A stretch of DNA of 64,000 bases from Pterobdella sp. o SKG-2022 (Eukaryota; Annelida; Clitellata; Hirudinida; Piscicolidae): the NCBI GenBank assembly GCA_964035795.1, contig OZ038323.1, forward strand, positions 1,225,172 to 1,289,171, given 5' to 3'. Positions within the stretch are counted from its first letter, which is position 1, and the number at the start of each line of letters is the position of its first letter. The position numbers were made by a program, and so were the translations under genes. This document shows, piece by piece, positions 22,420-40,147 of the stretch. The notes beneath the pieces were generated by a model that ran no database searches, was not told the origin of the DNA, and saw only the letters and a program-made list of their open reading frames with translations.

Positions 22420-23130
22420 TATATTTTATGTTAATTGAAGCTTTTTTTTAATCCGATTGGTTTTACCTGACTTATTGTGTCGGTACGAAAAATCTAACAA
22501 AGTATTAGAAGAAAGTCTAGAGCAAAAAAAAAAAATTAACAATGTCATTAAACGAAAAAGAATCAAAAGAAAAAGCAGAGAAAAGTTATGAAAAAATTTT
22601 TTTATCAAGTTGAGACCAGGAACGAGTAGATACCTTGAAAGTGGATAAGAGTTTAATGGGGCTTGTAGGGAAAGTAGGTTGAATAAGATGGTAATCAGAG
22701 AAGGAGACTGGGGGAACATGAACACTAATGGGTTTGAACACTAATGGATGACGTGATGAATAGATCAATGGTTTTGCCTAAAGAATGAGAGGGAAAGTGA
22801 CAATGTTGGAAAAGATTGAAAAATTCAAAAAGTGTAAAAATTTTTTTTGCTGCTAAATTGAATGTTAAAGTCACCGGAAATATAAAAAGAAGAGGTAAAA
22901 GTATAAATAAATTCAAGTAAGGCAAAAAAGTCATTAATAAAAGAAGAAGGTCGATAAATAACAGCAATAAACAGGGTGAGAATAGCATATTTTAAAGAGG
23001 AAAAAGATTCAAAAGATTTGAAACCAGGATGAGTTTTGGAAAAAGTAGATTTGTAAAAAACAGATTCCTTCCAAGTGGAAAAAGAAGTTGAAAGAGGGTT
23101 TTGAGGAGCACGAGGAATTTCAATGAGTTA
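22420..23130 (-). mobile_element. LINE endonuclease fragment (minus)
   Basis: Minus frames contain TSSFYISGDFNIQFSSKKNF near 22870, a GDFN catalytic block of an APE-type endonuclease, followed by FNLFQHCHFPSHSLGKTIDL and, after a shift, VSFSDYHLIQPTFPTSP, the SDH-like end. The element differs from the PHD retroelement next to it. Confidence 0.7.
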
Positions 23131-23436
23131 ATTTTGAGCATATATCAAATCTGTTATATAGGGAGAGTTATGAATTTTTATTTATTTCAATGCGAAGCTT
23201 TTTGTTATCAAAGTAACATTTTCAAGTTAGATAATAAAAGCTTTGTATTGTAATAAATAAAAAAAGTGCTTATCAATCTCCTTTTGTATTGTGGCTCGTA
23301 AAAAATCAAATCTGTAGTAAACAAAAGTAAACATATAGATAAAACTTCAAATAAAAATTTTTTGAGCTATTAAAAATATGAGAGGTTTGCATATATTTTT
23401 ATTTTCTTTCATTTTTAAAGATGTGCGTGATAGCAG

Positions 23437-24190
23437 CTATCTAGTTATTGAGAGCTCGTCCTCAGAAAGAAATTGAACAAATTTCAAGAACCTTTGGTCG
23501 TTGGATAGTGTCGAAGGCTGATGCCCGTTACTATCATAATTTAAACATTTGTAAACTTTTGCCATGTTGAAACGATGCGACCAGGTTATGTCTGCTGTTA
23601 ATTTCCTCTTTGAAAGGCCAACAGTGTTTGACCTATGTAATGCTCTACTGCTTTTTGTATTCTGTTTAGCACTATTGACCAGAGAATTTTGCGCTTGATT
23701 GGCACAATGCAGATTTGTCTCAGCTTTTTTGGTGCTATTGGTTGGTTCCATTACCTGGAAAATAACTGCACCATCTTTATTTTTTAATATATGAGAATCA
23801 AGAAACTTTGATGGCTTGACTTCAAAAGTTAATTTGATGTTTTGATAAAATTAGTTTAGAGCTTCAAAAAAATCATTCTTTTCATTCTTTTTTCTTCTAA
23901 CATATGTATCTTCTACATATATGATATAAAGTGCTGGAGAAGAAGGAAGCACCAATTTTGCTTCCATATCATTGAGGAAGCCTCTCGAAAAAAAACTGAC
24001 AAAGCACCTCCCATTGTTACACCTTCAATTTGTTTGTACAGACGACCATTTGCTAAAAATATTCTTTCAGTTTCTAAATTTCAAACATTTGATATGTTCA
24101 TTCAGAGTGACAGATTGCTATGAGAGTGCTTGTCTCAACTTCTTGCATATGTAGAAATATCGTATCAACTTTTATGAAAGTCATAGAGCT
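23437..24190 (-). mobile_element. Penelope-like RT core fragment (minus)
   Basis: Minus frames read LYKQIEGVTMGGALSVFF near 24040 (the QxxGxxMGxPLS block), then IIYVEDTYVRRKKNEKNDFF near 23900 (a YVDD variant with E) and FLDSHILKNKDGAVIFQVME near 23770. After that the frame reads into sequence unlike the usual YRKP segment. A fragment of the same general kind may lie at 645-1145. Confidence 0.65.
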
Positions 24191-24534
24191 CCTTTTATCG
24201 TTGTTCATCAACATGTCAGCATGATATCTACTTTATTTTCAACATTTTAAACCTGTTTTTAACTCTGTAGATTATTATCAACCAACCAAGTTGACATCGA
24301 TCTTGTCCACAGTACGAGATGCACTCTTAAGCATTCTTTCAAGTATTTCCACGTAAGTCTTTATGTGTGAAGAAATCATATTACGATCAGTTATTTACAT
24401 AAATTCTTTGAGCTAAACATTTTGATATTTTTAATTTAAACTGAAATCAAACAAAAATTGTTTTATTAAGACAAAACTAATGACAAGGACGCATAATAAT
24501 TAATATACATAGTGATGGTGACGATTGCAAAGAA

Positions 24535-24671
<137 letters not shown>

Positions 24672-25018
24672 AGGCGACCAAATGAACATTCCAACATGAG
24701 CCGCAACCAGGATGCTTTTGAAATTAATATGAAACCCACAATAGTATTGATATTGGCACAAATTCAGCAACACCAGTTAATAAATAAGTGACAATTCATA
24801 GTCTACATCATTCAATAGTACAAATGAATAATTTAATTGCAAATAAAAATTCTAATAATAAAATGAAATGAATAGACGAATGAAAGCTATTCATGACTGA
24901 GTCAACATCGGTACCATCATTATCAACATCCACAAACTTCTACACAAACTGCCCATCAACCACCTCAATCGCCAACCAACCAAAGAACTTCAAATTCAAC
25001 CGATGAAAGATATTGATT

Positions 25019-29919
<4,901 letters not shown>

Positions 29920-30551
29920 CTTTGTGGTGTGCTGTTGTGTTTGATGGTTGTTGTAGAACTATCAATGTATTGCATGATGTGATGTTGTTGTATGGGTCTC
30001 ATCATGTTCTTTGAATCATCTCCATGTTTTATCCATATGTGCATTTTTCAAAATGATTCATCACTAATGTTATATGAAATTTTTAAACATAAAAATGATT
30101 TTTTTAAAAAATAGAAACTTCGTTAAATACAAATATAATAAGAACTGAAATGCACCATGTTTTTGAATATCTGAAACAACATGTTTACATAGTTTGTAGA
30201 CCTCTCATGTTTTTCTTGAAATTTTTAAATTGAAAACCATGGAAATTATTCTTAATTTTCCAAATCATTCATCATTGTTGATATTAAAAAAATAATATTA
30301 TTGAAAGATTCAAAGCTTATTAAGGAAAATCAAATAAATTTTTGATCAAATAATACAAAATTTTGTTTAAGTATACAAATAAATAGATTCAGATTTTTAA
30401 AGAAAAAAAAACAGGTTTTAAAGGAAATGACACGACAAGCACTAGGCAAGCCTTAAGACGTCAGAATTGTTTTAAAATGACACAAACTCTTTGAAAGCTT
30501 AAATTTAGATTATTAAACATGAATGCAAATATTGAAAAATAAAAAACTTAC

Positions 30552-30650
30552 TTATTCGGTACCAAAATTTCCAAATATTGTGGACCGGTGCCAGCTCATA
30601 GAAGTGACGTGTGTAAAAGAGGTAAGATGTGAAAAGTAGCCATTTCTAGG
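30552..30650 (-). other. Possible 5' untranslated exon of STT3A
   Basis: On the minus strand GGTACCGAATAA is followed by GTAAGTTTTT, a near-perfect donor at 30551. A usable acceptor (CAACAG) lies about a dozen bases before the STT3A start codon. The exon's upstream limit is unknown; the end given is a guess. Confidence 0.4.
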
Positions 30651-30876
30651 GATGGCTGATTTTTTTTTAATTTTTAGATTATGAAAAAATAAAGCATACA
30701 ACAATTAATCATTTGTTTTGGAGAAAAGTTTTCAAATCAATTTTTCATCACCATGACGACAATCAAAACAATCTTACACATTTATTTTTGTAAGCAAAAC
30801 AATCAGGTCTTTAAAAATTTTTACTTTATTTAAAATCATATTTATTTACAACTTGACTTTGTTACAATTTGTTACA

Positions 30877-33208
30877 ATGAAAAAAACTGAAATGACTTCA
30901 AAAAAGAGTGCCCAAGAAGACCGCAAAGATGCATCGGAGTTCACATCAGGTTCCATTAGTTGCATCTTTTGCATTTGAAATTTTGCATGCATGACCAACC
31001 CATCGTCATCACGTAAAAGTTGTCAATCAGCAGTGCAAACTTTGACAAATTTTTTCACTGTTTTCATGTTGCTTCCGTTTTCTCGTGATTCTTACTGTCG
31101 TCGTTAACCCAGTTTTGAAGCTCAGATATAGATTTGAATTCGAACAGTAAAAACAAGCTATTCGGACCATAACTATTTGATTTTCTTTCCATGAGACTTC
31201 TTTTATCAGTTGGCACGATGGTGCCCATCATTTTTTTAGTGGAAGTTCTGTATCTTCACTGTCCTCCAACTTTTGAGACATGTAGCTCATATTCATTTAT
31301 TTTAGCAGTTTTTCCAGTCTCCTTGCTTTGCACGTAGTTCCCAATCTAGCAAAAGTTTTCACTTTTAATGTTTTATACGTATGTGAAAATTAAAAGTTCT
31401 ATCATCAGATTTCAAGTTTATTGCATTTTAACTTTGACACCGTGTCTGTATATGAAATCACTGATCTAAGAAGCATGATTTTTAATCATGAGTCTGGTCT
31501 GAACATGGAAAGCTGATCGATTGTGCTTGACATCCAGCCACCACATGTCCAACTTGTTGACTGTTGGAAACAGTATTGTGGTATGACTCGAGGATTCTCT
31601 CTGCTTCCAGACTTCCTACTTCAACTGAGAAATAGCTGTTCGTCGATGAGCTGCATGCATGTGTCAGATAAACATTCATCAAAACTTTTATTTCCAAACT
31701 TATAAAACTCTCACATACAAGCATACAAGAAACGGGCGATAATACCAGCAGACAAGTATGACGTCATCTCGTTTGCCAAAGCCATGAACCCCGACATGGC
31801 CGCCAAGGTCTCATTTGATATGTCCATTAATACATCGTTTGTATGCACATTACTTTGTCTTTACCATCTTTCTACTGTCATCATTGTTATAACTTATCGT
31901 CATTATCCTCATCATCATTCTCATCAACTTTTCAAAGGTCAAAGAACTTTTTGAAACGGAAAAAGAAGCAGCATTTGAGGCACTAAACACAGGTGAGGAA
32001 TTTTTAAACTTCCATTTTGAGTTGTGCTTTTTTCATTCACAACATCAGTATATCTCCCATTTGCAGTCACACCCAGCTGCTACATGAACTATAAACTGGC
32101 AACCATTTATGACCAGGAGTCTACGTGAGTTGGAGGTTGCCAAAGGAAACTTTTGACTGTCAGAGGGTGTCTAGCTCCTCTTCCTGTTTCTGTGACCACA
32201 CCCTTCGCCAACACCACATCAACATCAGTCAGTTCATGGTGTTCTTTTGTTATAAATCTTATATTCACAAACATACAATTTTTTTTTCATGAAGCTTCAA
32301 TATGAACAGAATAAATATCAATGTTTGAACAACAGACAAACCAAACTCTGCTCCATGCACGTCAGTGGGTTGTGGCTGCAAGAGATTCAACTGGGTGCCT
32401 AGCAAGCCTGAAGAGGTATGTGGTATGATGTCTCTCTGCTTGCCTTCAAACCAATCCATCGCTTTTGATTTTTTTTGTAGTGCTCATTGATTTTAAATTT
32501 TATCCAATTGATTTTGGTCGATTGATGTTAGCTTAACACGAGAATTGAACACATCATTAACTCGGCATCATCGAAGATGGGGGAGTACTGGTTGAGAAGG
32601 AGGAGAGGGTTTAAGGCGGAACAATGGAAGCTCAAGTGCAAGTGCAAGCACCATCACAACAACCACCACGCTTCTCTCATCAACAGATGCTCTTGTCAGT
32701 TTCCTTTGTGTTTATTCCGTTTTCCTTTATAGCTCTCACGTTTATCTGTATGAATGAGTTTATTTAATTAACCATCAATCTTTTCTATTTCATTTAGCTT
32801 TTTACCCATCCACTCTTATTTATTCGCCTAAAAACCAATCTACCCACCCACACCTATTCACTCAACTCCTCTCTCTCTCCCCATGTCATCCCCAGTATGT
32901 GCATGCAGGGAGTTCAGGTCAAGTTCTTTATGTGCAGCATGTGACAAGCACTGGGAGGAGCATGAGACCTTCATAGAGGGAGAGGATGACAGAGCCAAGC
33001 TCGATCTTCCCATTGGTTTGGGCTTTGTTATTGATTATTGAAATGATTTTGTTTTGGATAAATTTATAAAGTTGTTTCGTGAAACATAATTCAATGATGG
33101 AGTCATGAAACAAACGCAGGCGACAAGTACATTCCTTTCTCTGAGATCGCTTCCTTGAAGAACATGGTGCTGACCGGAAAAGACGATCAAGCCGTAGCTA
33201 AGCTGTGA
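30877..33208 (+). CDS. FAM221-family protein (FAM221B-like), eight exons
   Basis: FAM221 proteins are small Cys-rich proteins of unknown function. Exons: 30877-30949 (tentative, MKKTEMTSKKSAQED), 31722-31807 (IIPADKYDVISFAKAM), 31938-31992 (VKELFETEKEAAFEALNT), 32117-32227 (YVSWRLPKETFDCQRV then SSCFCDHTLRQHH), 32336-32415 (VGCGCKRFNWVPSKPEE), 32577-32694 (GEYWLRRRRGFKAEQWKLKC then KCKHHHNNHH), 32896-33015 (SSLCAACDKHWEEHETFIEG) and 33120-33208 (YIPFSEIASLKNMVLTGK, stop). All junctions agree in phase, 732 bases, 243 residues. The Cys/His spacing CxCKxF...PEE...CKCKHxHxxH...CAACDxxWEEH matches the family. Only the first exon is uncertain: it fits by phase and donor but is not conserved. The gene is divergent from STT3A; the ~950 bp between the two start codons could hold a shared promoter. 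Confidence 0.88.
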
Positions 33209-33819
33209 GCAGCTGTTTTGGATGGTTGCCTAGCTGCTGTTTTTGCTGTGTTCTTAGCTGTTGTACATTTGTACAGCTCTTTTGTTTTAGTGATAAGGGT
33301 CATGGAGACAGTATTTTAATGTCCTCAACCTTTGCATTCATTTTTCATAAGTTATACTTGAAATATTCGAACATTTATAAAAATATTCAATTTTAAGAAT
33401 TAAAAAATTTTTTTAAACCTGCATAAACTTGAGCTGTTTTGTATGATGCAAACATCTTTTGGTGCACTTTTCGTTTTAGTTTTATCTCTATTTTATTTTT
33501 TAAATTGGTTTTAATAAAAAAAAATTTTTTCTGCATAACTTCACAACATGATACTACATATAACATTGAATTTCCATCCCTCCATCAGTCCTAACTGGGC
33601 CGTAGAGCTCAGTAAAGCATTTGAGGCGTCGAATTTAATTCAGTGTTGAAAACTTCTACAATTTGTTTGCTTTAAACTGGGCAAACAAGTCTTTCAAACG
33701 AAATCACACGTTACGGAAATATAACTTTTTGAAGCACTTTTGTCCCATGAGGAACAAACATTTCAACTTCACGAAGCACCTATTTCTTCGGGAAGCATTT
33801 AAGTTCCACATTACCTTGG

Positions 33820-34005
33820 TGTAATTGTAATGTAATGCAGTATTTATAAAGCACTTCTCTTTATAGATCAAAGCGCTTGCTAAAAATTTAATGTAGTGAA
33901 AACACACTGTGGAACAGGTGCTAATTTTCAGCCCACGCGGGATCTAACCTGGTTACTTTTAGATAATTAGTCTAATGCTCATCCATTGAGCTATAGATGG
34001 TTCAT
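33820..34005 (-). mobile_element. tRNA-derived SINE, copy 2 (inverted)
   Basis: The reverse complement has A box TAGCTCAATGG (33993-33983), a weaker B-box region GGTTAGATCC (33949-33940) and the same body as the copy at 8590 (TTAGCACCTGTTCCACAGTG, GCTTTGATCTATAAAGAGAA). It lies between the FAM221-like gene and the next gene. Confidence 0.85.
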
Positions 34006-34413
34006 TTGAGTCTGATATATCCACAGTGCCACAATCAGTATACTATATTAATAAAAAATATTTTATAAAAGTTTTCAGAGAATTAAGTTTTCACCGAATA
34101 AGTTTTCAGAGATGAGTGAGAGGTTGTTACTTCAGTTGTTTTAAAGGGGTGTGAACTATTCTCAAAAATCGCTAAATAAAAAAAAATTTTCATAATTGAA
34201 TTCTAACATTCTATGTAAGCGTTTTCATTTTTCAAAAATATAATCATCGAAAGGACCAGATGTTCTACTTTAAGTAACATGGAATGAACGTTAAATTTAA
34301 ACCACGACAAACACAAAGAAATGAGTCTAATAGCATGCAACATAACTCAACATCAGATCTCTAAATCTCAAAAAAGCAAACATCTTTTCAACAACTTCAA
34401 CTTCAATTTTTTA

Positions 34414-34503
34414 ATGACACTTCTGAGGGAAGTGGGAGTGAAGGGCATGGAGTCGAAGCAGGGCACCCTTTATGAGGTCATCAACACCTCATTTAACCTT
34501 TGA
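34414..34503 (+). other. Possible small exon or ORF, unrecognised
   Basis: A GC-richer island in AT-rich DNA encodes MTLLREVGVKGMESKQ then GTLYEVINTSFNL and a stop. It reads like protein but no upstream exon or homologue was recognised. A similar island at 33594-33650 encodes PNWAVELSKAFEASN. Confidence 0.3.
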
Positions 34504-34994
34504 CCCTGTAGTCTAAACTTATTTGGTCCAATCAACCTTGACGAAACTATGAGAAAATTTCATGTATTTGTTGCACCACAAGGTTTTGGCTGAAAAAGTT
34601 CCAATCAAACTTAACTAAAACATATGGTTGTGTGAAGGATGGCTAGTGATGGGAAAATGGCAAGGGTTTTCTTCAGTTCTGAAACATGCGTTTTTGCAGT
34701 TTAAGCTTCCAGCATTGTTTCGGTACAGTATGATTGTGGGTTTGAAACGATTAAATACATAGAAAGATAAACATCGAAAAAACTATATTTAATATTCATG
34801 ACGAAAACAAAAGAGAAAAACAAGAATAATAAGTAATGTAAACAAAAAATTGATTACCTTGAAAATTAATGCTTTTATTCTGACAGCCCACTGAAGACCG
34901 TTTTAGTTGCATATTTCAAAAGTGACTCCAATACTTATTCAAGATTTTATCTACATTCAAACAATTTTCAAATAATCACAGATGAGAAACAAAG

Positions 34995-37019
34995 ATGTTT
35001 TTTAAGTTTTTCGTTGTGATCTTGTGTGTGTATGCAGGTTAGTTATGAATCCAAACGTGAATGGATAAATATACATTTCAGTCTGCATGATATAAAAATA
35101 GCACACAAAGTTACGAGACATAAATTATTTTTTAATAACAAAAAAGAAAAACCACATAAAAAAACTAACAAAACGTTTTCAAACTACCACAAACCTCCAC
35201 GTTCCCACAAACCTCCACGTTCCCACAAACCTCCACATCCACACAAATCCCCAACAACTTTAAAACCTTCTGCCTTACACACAAAGGAGTCTCAGCATCA
35301 GAAGCACAGCATGAGTGCAACTGTCACTCATTGGAGGCCTTGAAAAGGTACAACTTTGAGTCAGGCAGCAAGAAATGCGTCAACACAAGCTTCCTTCTAT
35401 GCTGCACCCTCATCTTTCCCAAGGTTCCTCCCAGTTTCGGCTTCAGCTCCTTCACTTCCATCAGGAACTCCAGGTTGTCGTTGCACTTCCATTAACATTT
35501 TCAATGAAGACTAATGAATGCTATTACATAAACATAAATGTTATTTGAAGCTTTATCGAACTTTTTCAGATTCTGCTGTTTCAACTATTTGAACAGAATC
35601 CCAAACAAACAAATAAACGAGTGCAGCCCCGAAATGATCAAATACATCGACATCGCCTCTATCCCATCCAGCAACAACATTTCTACCTTCATCCACAACA
35701 TCACCCTTCAGCCTCTCTTCCAGCCGTCAATCGAGTAGGTCCATCTGTTTTAAAAAGTTTTGGTATTTTATCGCTAAAAATCTTGTTTGGTTGTTATACC
35801 TGTTAGTTTTTCTATCTTAGTTTCTCAATGATAATGAACTAAATCTCATACATCATTTCTTCATAGAAAGTCTCTACTTCCCAACGCTATAATGCTCTTC
35901 TTCTCCTTGTTCTTCATCTTTGCTTATTGTTTCGCCTCTCTCAAGAAAGACTATTTTCGAGGTAAGATGGGAATTAAATAATAATTTTGAATGCCATGAT
36001 TTCGAAATCGTAAGGCTAACTGTTCTATATTTTTTGGTGCTAATTACCATGTTAGTATTAAGTACATCAAAACCACCGCAGCGGGATACTCGAACCAAAC
36101 TCCCACCTTCATCCCTCCACAACCCCCTCACTACGAATCTCTGCCCAAAGATCCTCCCAACTATTCTTCAATATTTGGTCCTTCTCATTTTCCTCTCACC
36201 AACCTGCCACTTTCATCCACACATTCATCAAGACAACCATCTTTCCCAAATTATCCAATGAGTAGCACTCAACAGGCTAATAACCTTCAATCTGCAAACG
36301 TCTCAGAAGTGTTTATTGATAGTGTAGACACAACAAACATTACTTCAAACAACATTCCAAACACACCAAACAACTCTCCCCAAAATCTTTCAACTCCATT
36401 CATCGACACCAGAATCTTGACCTCATTAAATCAATCTCAAGAAAATCGATCTGACCCAAATAACAGCCAACCAGAAGTTAGTATTTACGCTACTCCTCTC
36501 AGCGTCATCTTTTTGAATGAATTCTCTCAAAAGAAGCATCAAAATATTGCTCAAAAAGTCAAAACTATGTTTCGGTTTTTGAAAGATCCTAAAAAAAAAC
36601 CGGAAGTAGTTGTATCTAGCTCTTTGATGACATCACACAGTAGTTCCAATGATATGGTGCCTCTCAATACAACGCCACATTTGAAGCCATCATCATCACT
36701 TCCTATCACTTCTTCTCCAACCCTCATGTCTTCCCAACCAACTTCGACCACATTCTCAAATCTGTCTCCTCTTTCACATGATACCCTTACATCTCAACAA
36801 CAACAACAACAAATACAAGTATGGCATCAGCCGAAACACCAACATCAACACCCAAAACAACACCCACAACAACAAAAAAGCCTACATCAACACCTACAAA
36901 AGCAACAACATCAACCACAACAACCTGACTTGAGAACGAACGTGCACGTGTTGTCAGAAGCAAATTGCTTCCTGGATACTCGAGAGGTTCATTACGATTA
37001 TTTTGATAAAGTCCATTAA
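34995..37019 (+). CDS. Unrecognised type I membrane protein with PPxY tail
   Basis: I do not recognise this family. Exon 1 (34995-35037) encodes a signal peptide, MFFKFFVVILCVYA. Exon 2 (35287-35473) gives a Cys-containing ectodomain, HECNCHSLEALKRYNF then CVNTSFLLCC. Exon 3 (35570-35734) has FCCFNYLNRI and N-glycosylation sequons. Exon 4 (35867-35961) encodes one membrane segment, AIMLFFSLFFIFAYCFA, followed by KKDY. These four join in phase. The last exon (about 36062-37019) encodes a cytoplasmic tail of roughly 300 residues, Ser/Thr/Pro/Asn-rich and then Gln-rich, with two WW-binding-type motifs (PPHY and PPNY) near its start. The exon 4 to 5 junction does not agree in phase by one base, so a small exon is missed or the sequence has an error. 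The gene follows FAM221 on the same strand. Confidence 0.55.
35195..35237 (+). repeat. Short tandem repeat (18-base unit)
   Basis: CACAAACCTCCACGTTCC is repeated about 2.5 times inside intron 1 of the preceding gene. The Pro/His-rich open frame here is a by-product. Confidence 0.7.
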
Positions 37020-38640
37020 TTTACCTATTACCAATATTATTTTTACTTTTAGTTTATCATTTTCTTGTTATTTATGAAAAAACTTCATTTTCATCTTTTT
37101 TAAATCCTATTCTGAAGCTTCTCAAAGTACCTGTTGTAAGCCCCCAACCTCATCACACTACTTTTAGTAGTTATCAAATTCCTCATTAAATCAAAAAATG
37201 CCAAATTTAAGGACAGAGTAGTAATGAGAAGGGTGGTACTGGAAATATGCAGCAAGGGAGGTTTTTCTTGGAACGTTTTGAGTGTTTAAAAGCTATCTGA
37301 CAAGCATACCCCTGTGTCCTTTGTATCAACTGACTGCGTATGCAACCTTCAAGCTTCCCAAAACGCTGTCAAAGCAAGAGAATCTATTAAATTTAGGCAC
37401 CAAAATTTTTTCTATAAACAGATAAGAACAGGTATCAACAGCAACCTTGCTTGCGATATTTTATTGATGCCAAAAGCGGCAAAAGAGCTAATGCTAGTAA
37501 GCAGCTTAAGACCAAGCTCACTGACGTGTTTAGTGAGGTTATTGTGTGATGAGTAATAAACAGAATAAGCTATAATGCTGAGACACACCAAACAGGGTTT
37601 CGCCATGACAGCAATACTTAAGACCAGCTTTTTAGGTTGTTTCAATCTGTCAAGGATGGCTATCAGTGTGAGCCGATGAAAGAACAACACTGACTTCACT
37701 CGACTGTTCAAAAACTTATGGTAGAGTAATGCTTTTTTGAATAAGATGAGCAAAAATTATTTCCAATACGAATTATAAGCTGAAATGAAGCATGGCTTGC
37801 AAACAGAATAAGTAGAGTCACTGTTGGTGGAACTGACAATTTGGTGTTCAAGAAAGAAATGCCACAAGGCTAGGTCTCATGCTACAACTTTATTTAGACC
37901 ACATACAAAATTGGCCTGAAAAATGCAGACGTTTGCTGAGCACATAGCCGTGAGGATGCAAGATAAAGACTGCTATAAAATGACCTTATATGGAATGAAT
38001 CTGCATGCAGTCTCTTTTCAGCAAGCAATAGGCAGTGGCATAGAGTCCGAGTAATGACAAATAATTTTTTCATGCTAGAAAAATTAAATCTAGCAAATAC
38101 ACAAAACACACGCGAAATTATTTACTATTACTAGTGGAAATGGGTTTAGTTTGTCTTTTTCGGTGCTCCAGTTACTGTAAAATAGCAGGCAAAAAACTGA
38201 ATGATGAAGCAGTTAAAATGGTTTATGAAATAAACAAACGCTACGTGGCATTGAGTCTGCAAAAAAGGCGACTTGCAGTAAACCACTTACCTGCCAAAGG
38301 CTGGTAGATGTGAATAGGCAAAACAGATTAAGTAACGCTAAGTCACCTGTGAAGCGGCCACTGTCGAGTCAGAAACACTGGCTCCACAAGTCATAGCAGT
38401 AGATACAGTTTTTGAAAGTTTGGTTGGAACTGTGTATCACGGGATCTGAGGATGTCCTCACGTGTGCAACAACAAGTTTGTTGACATCAGATTCAGCAAG
38501 ACCTATGTTCAAGAAATTTTAGGGAAAAAAATCACACTTGGTTGAAGTAACAAAGCTTGGAACACTAATTAATTTTTTTCATTTATTGTATTATTAGGAA
38601 TTTGTTTAATATTATTTATTTTGTTGGTGCTGCTCGAATA
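37020..38640. other. Intergenic; probable decayed retroelement
   Basis: Plus frames from 37300 hold short protein-like pieces (QASQNAVKARESIKFRHQNF near 37345; VFKKEMPQG near 37850, like the RT GxPQG block) broken by many stops. No clear family assignment. Confidence 0.35.
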
Positions 38641-38765
38641 GAGTGCAATACAACAAAAACACAACAAAAACATTAAATACAACAACAACATCCACTATAA
38701 AAACAACAACATCAAATAAAAAAACAACAGCATCAACTACAACAACAACAGCTGGAGGCAACTAA
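38640..38765 (+). repeat. CAA-rich low-complexity repeat
   Basis: Imperfect AACAACAACATC-type units in a row, resembling the Gln/Thr-rich coding tract near 36800-36920. Confidence 0.6.
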
Positions 38766-39230
38766 GACTCTACAGAACACTACCTCTATTTTAAAAACTT
38801 AAACAACAGTCATTTCAGGAAAAATTAAAAGTAATAATAATAACAATCTTAAAATAATAACTTAAAAAATAATATGAATAATGAGGGTTGGTGCTGGGTT
38901 GCTTCTCTGATGTTGACGATAATAACGGTGAAAGCATTAATAATTGTTTTCTGAATCTTTTCCATAAAATGACCCATCTTTGTTTGTGTTTGTTACTAAG
39001 TGTCTTTTATTTTGCTGTTTCAATTTTTGGTTTCAATTTACTTGAGCTTTTGAAGATGTATTTTTATTTATGAAGATAATGTTGTTGGAGGTTTTAATAA
39101 AAACTTCAAACAAAATAAAAAAAAAATGCAAATTTCACACGAATGACAATTATTTTTTCATATTTCAAAACGAATAAAAAACAATTAGTAAAACAACAAA
39201 TGATTTCAAAAATTCCTCATGTTATCGATG

Positions 39231-39274
39231 TCATTTGTTCACCTTGGCACCTTCTTTCTTCTTCTGAGCTTTGG
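39231..39274 (-). other. Possible 3'-terminal exon of a minus-strand gene
   Basis: On the minus strand an acceptor (ATGCAG) is followed by AKAQKKKEGAKVNK and a stop. This looks like the basic C-terminus of a small conserved protein. No upstream exon was identified. Confidence 0.35.
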
Positions 39275-40147
39275 CTGCATATCATATAAATTTCATATTT
39301 GAGGAATTCTATTAAATGCTTAAACACAAAAATGTCGGCAAAGCCATACACTTAAAATTTTAAGTTGTTTAGTGTTGATAAGAGTTATTTTCCTTTGAAA
39401 TAACATCGTTTCCATTGTAAGAAAAATTAAATTTTAACTTAAAACACTGCTTTCAAATAAATTAAACGTGTATAAAAATTTAAAACTATTCCCAGAGTAA
39501 AACTTGGTACCACAATATTTGGAAATATTCATTCAACCTTGCACACAACATCTGCCATCAGAAGGCCTACCTCGGTGCATCTTGCCATACAATACCTCCC
39601 TGTCCAGCACCATCCTGTCATTGTTGTTCTATCGTCGTTACATCGTCATTACTTTGCTTTTATTATTTGTTGATATTAGGATCCTTCATCGAGGATACTG
39701 GTTTTTTAAAAATTATCTCCTTCAAATACTAATTTTATAATTCAAAGAAACATTTTTTGTATTGAAAAATTTATAATTCTAGAGTTTTTCATAATGAACT
39801 TAAACAAATATCACTTCATTTCATAAATTTGTAACTTAAATATTCTCAAAAATTTCATTCATAAAAGAAAAGCTTTGAATGCTTACAAAAAAGAGCACAC
39901 TGACCAAGAAAGCCCTCATTCGGTTGAGGCAGTTGAAGGTACTCCCATATGATACTCCCAATGTTTTTAATGTTCCCACATTTCACTCATTTCATATTCA
40001 ACACTCAAATAACTCAAAAAATTACCTCAAAAGTTCACAATCTTTCACAGACCAACATCAAATCATGAGTCCCCAAAGAGACGTCTCAACACCCACAATC
40101 TCCAACAAATCCATTCTCAACATATATCCTTCCAACAAAACCAGATA
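39275..40147. other. No gene recognised
   Basis: AT-rich sequence. A moderately GC-rich patch (39505-39640) has LINE-tail-like composition on the minus strand but no identifiable block. Confidence 0.4.

Noticed and set aside
32067..32124. Alternative FAM221 exon reading VTPSCYMNYKLATIYDQ
   Set aside because: It fits splice dinucleotides, but the downstream acceptor at 32116 gives YVSWRLPKETFDCQRV, which matches the family; the alternative does not.
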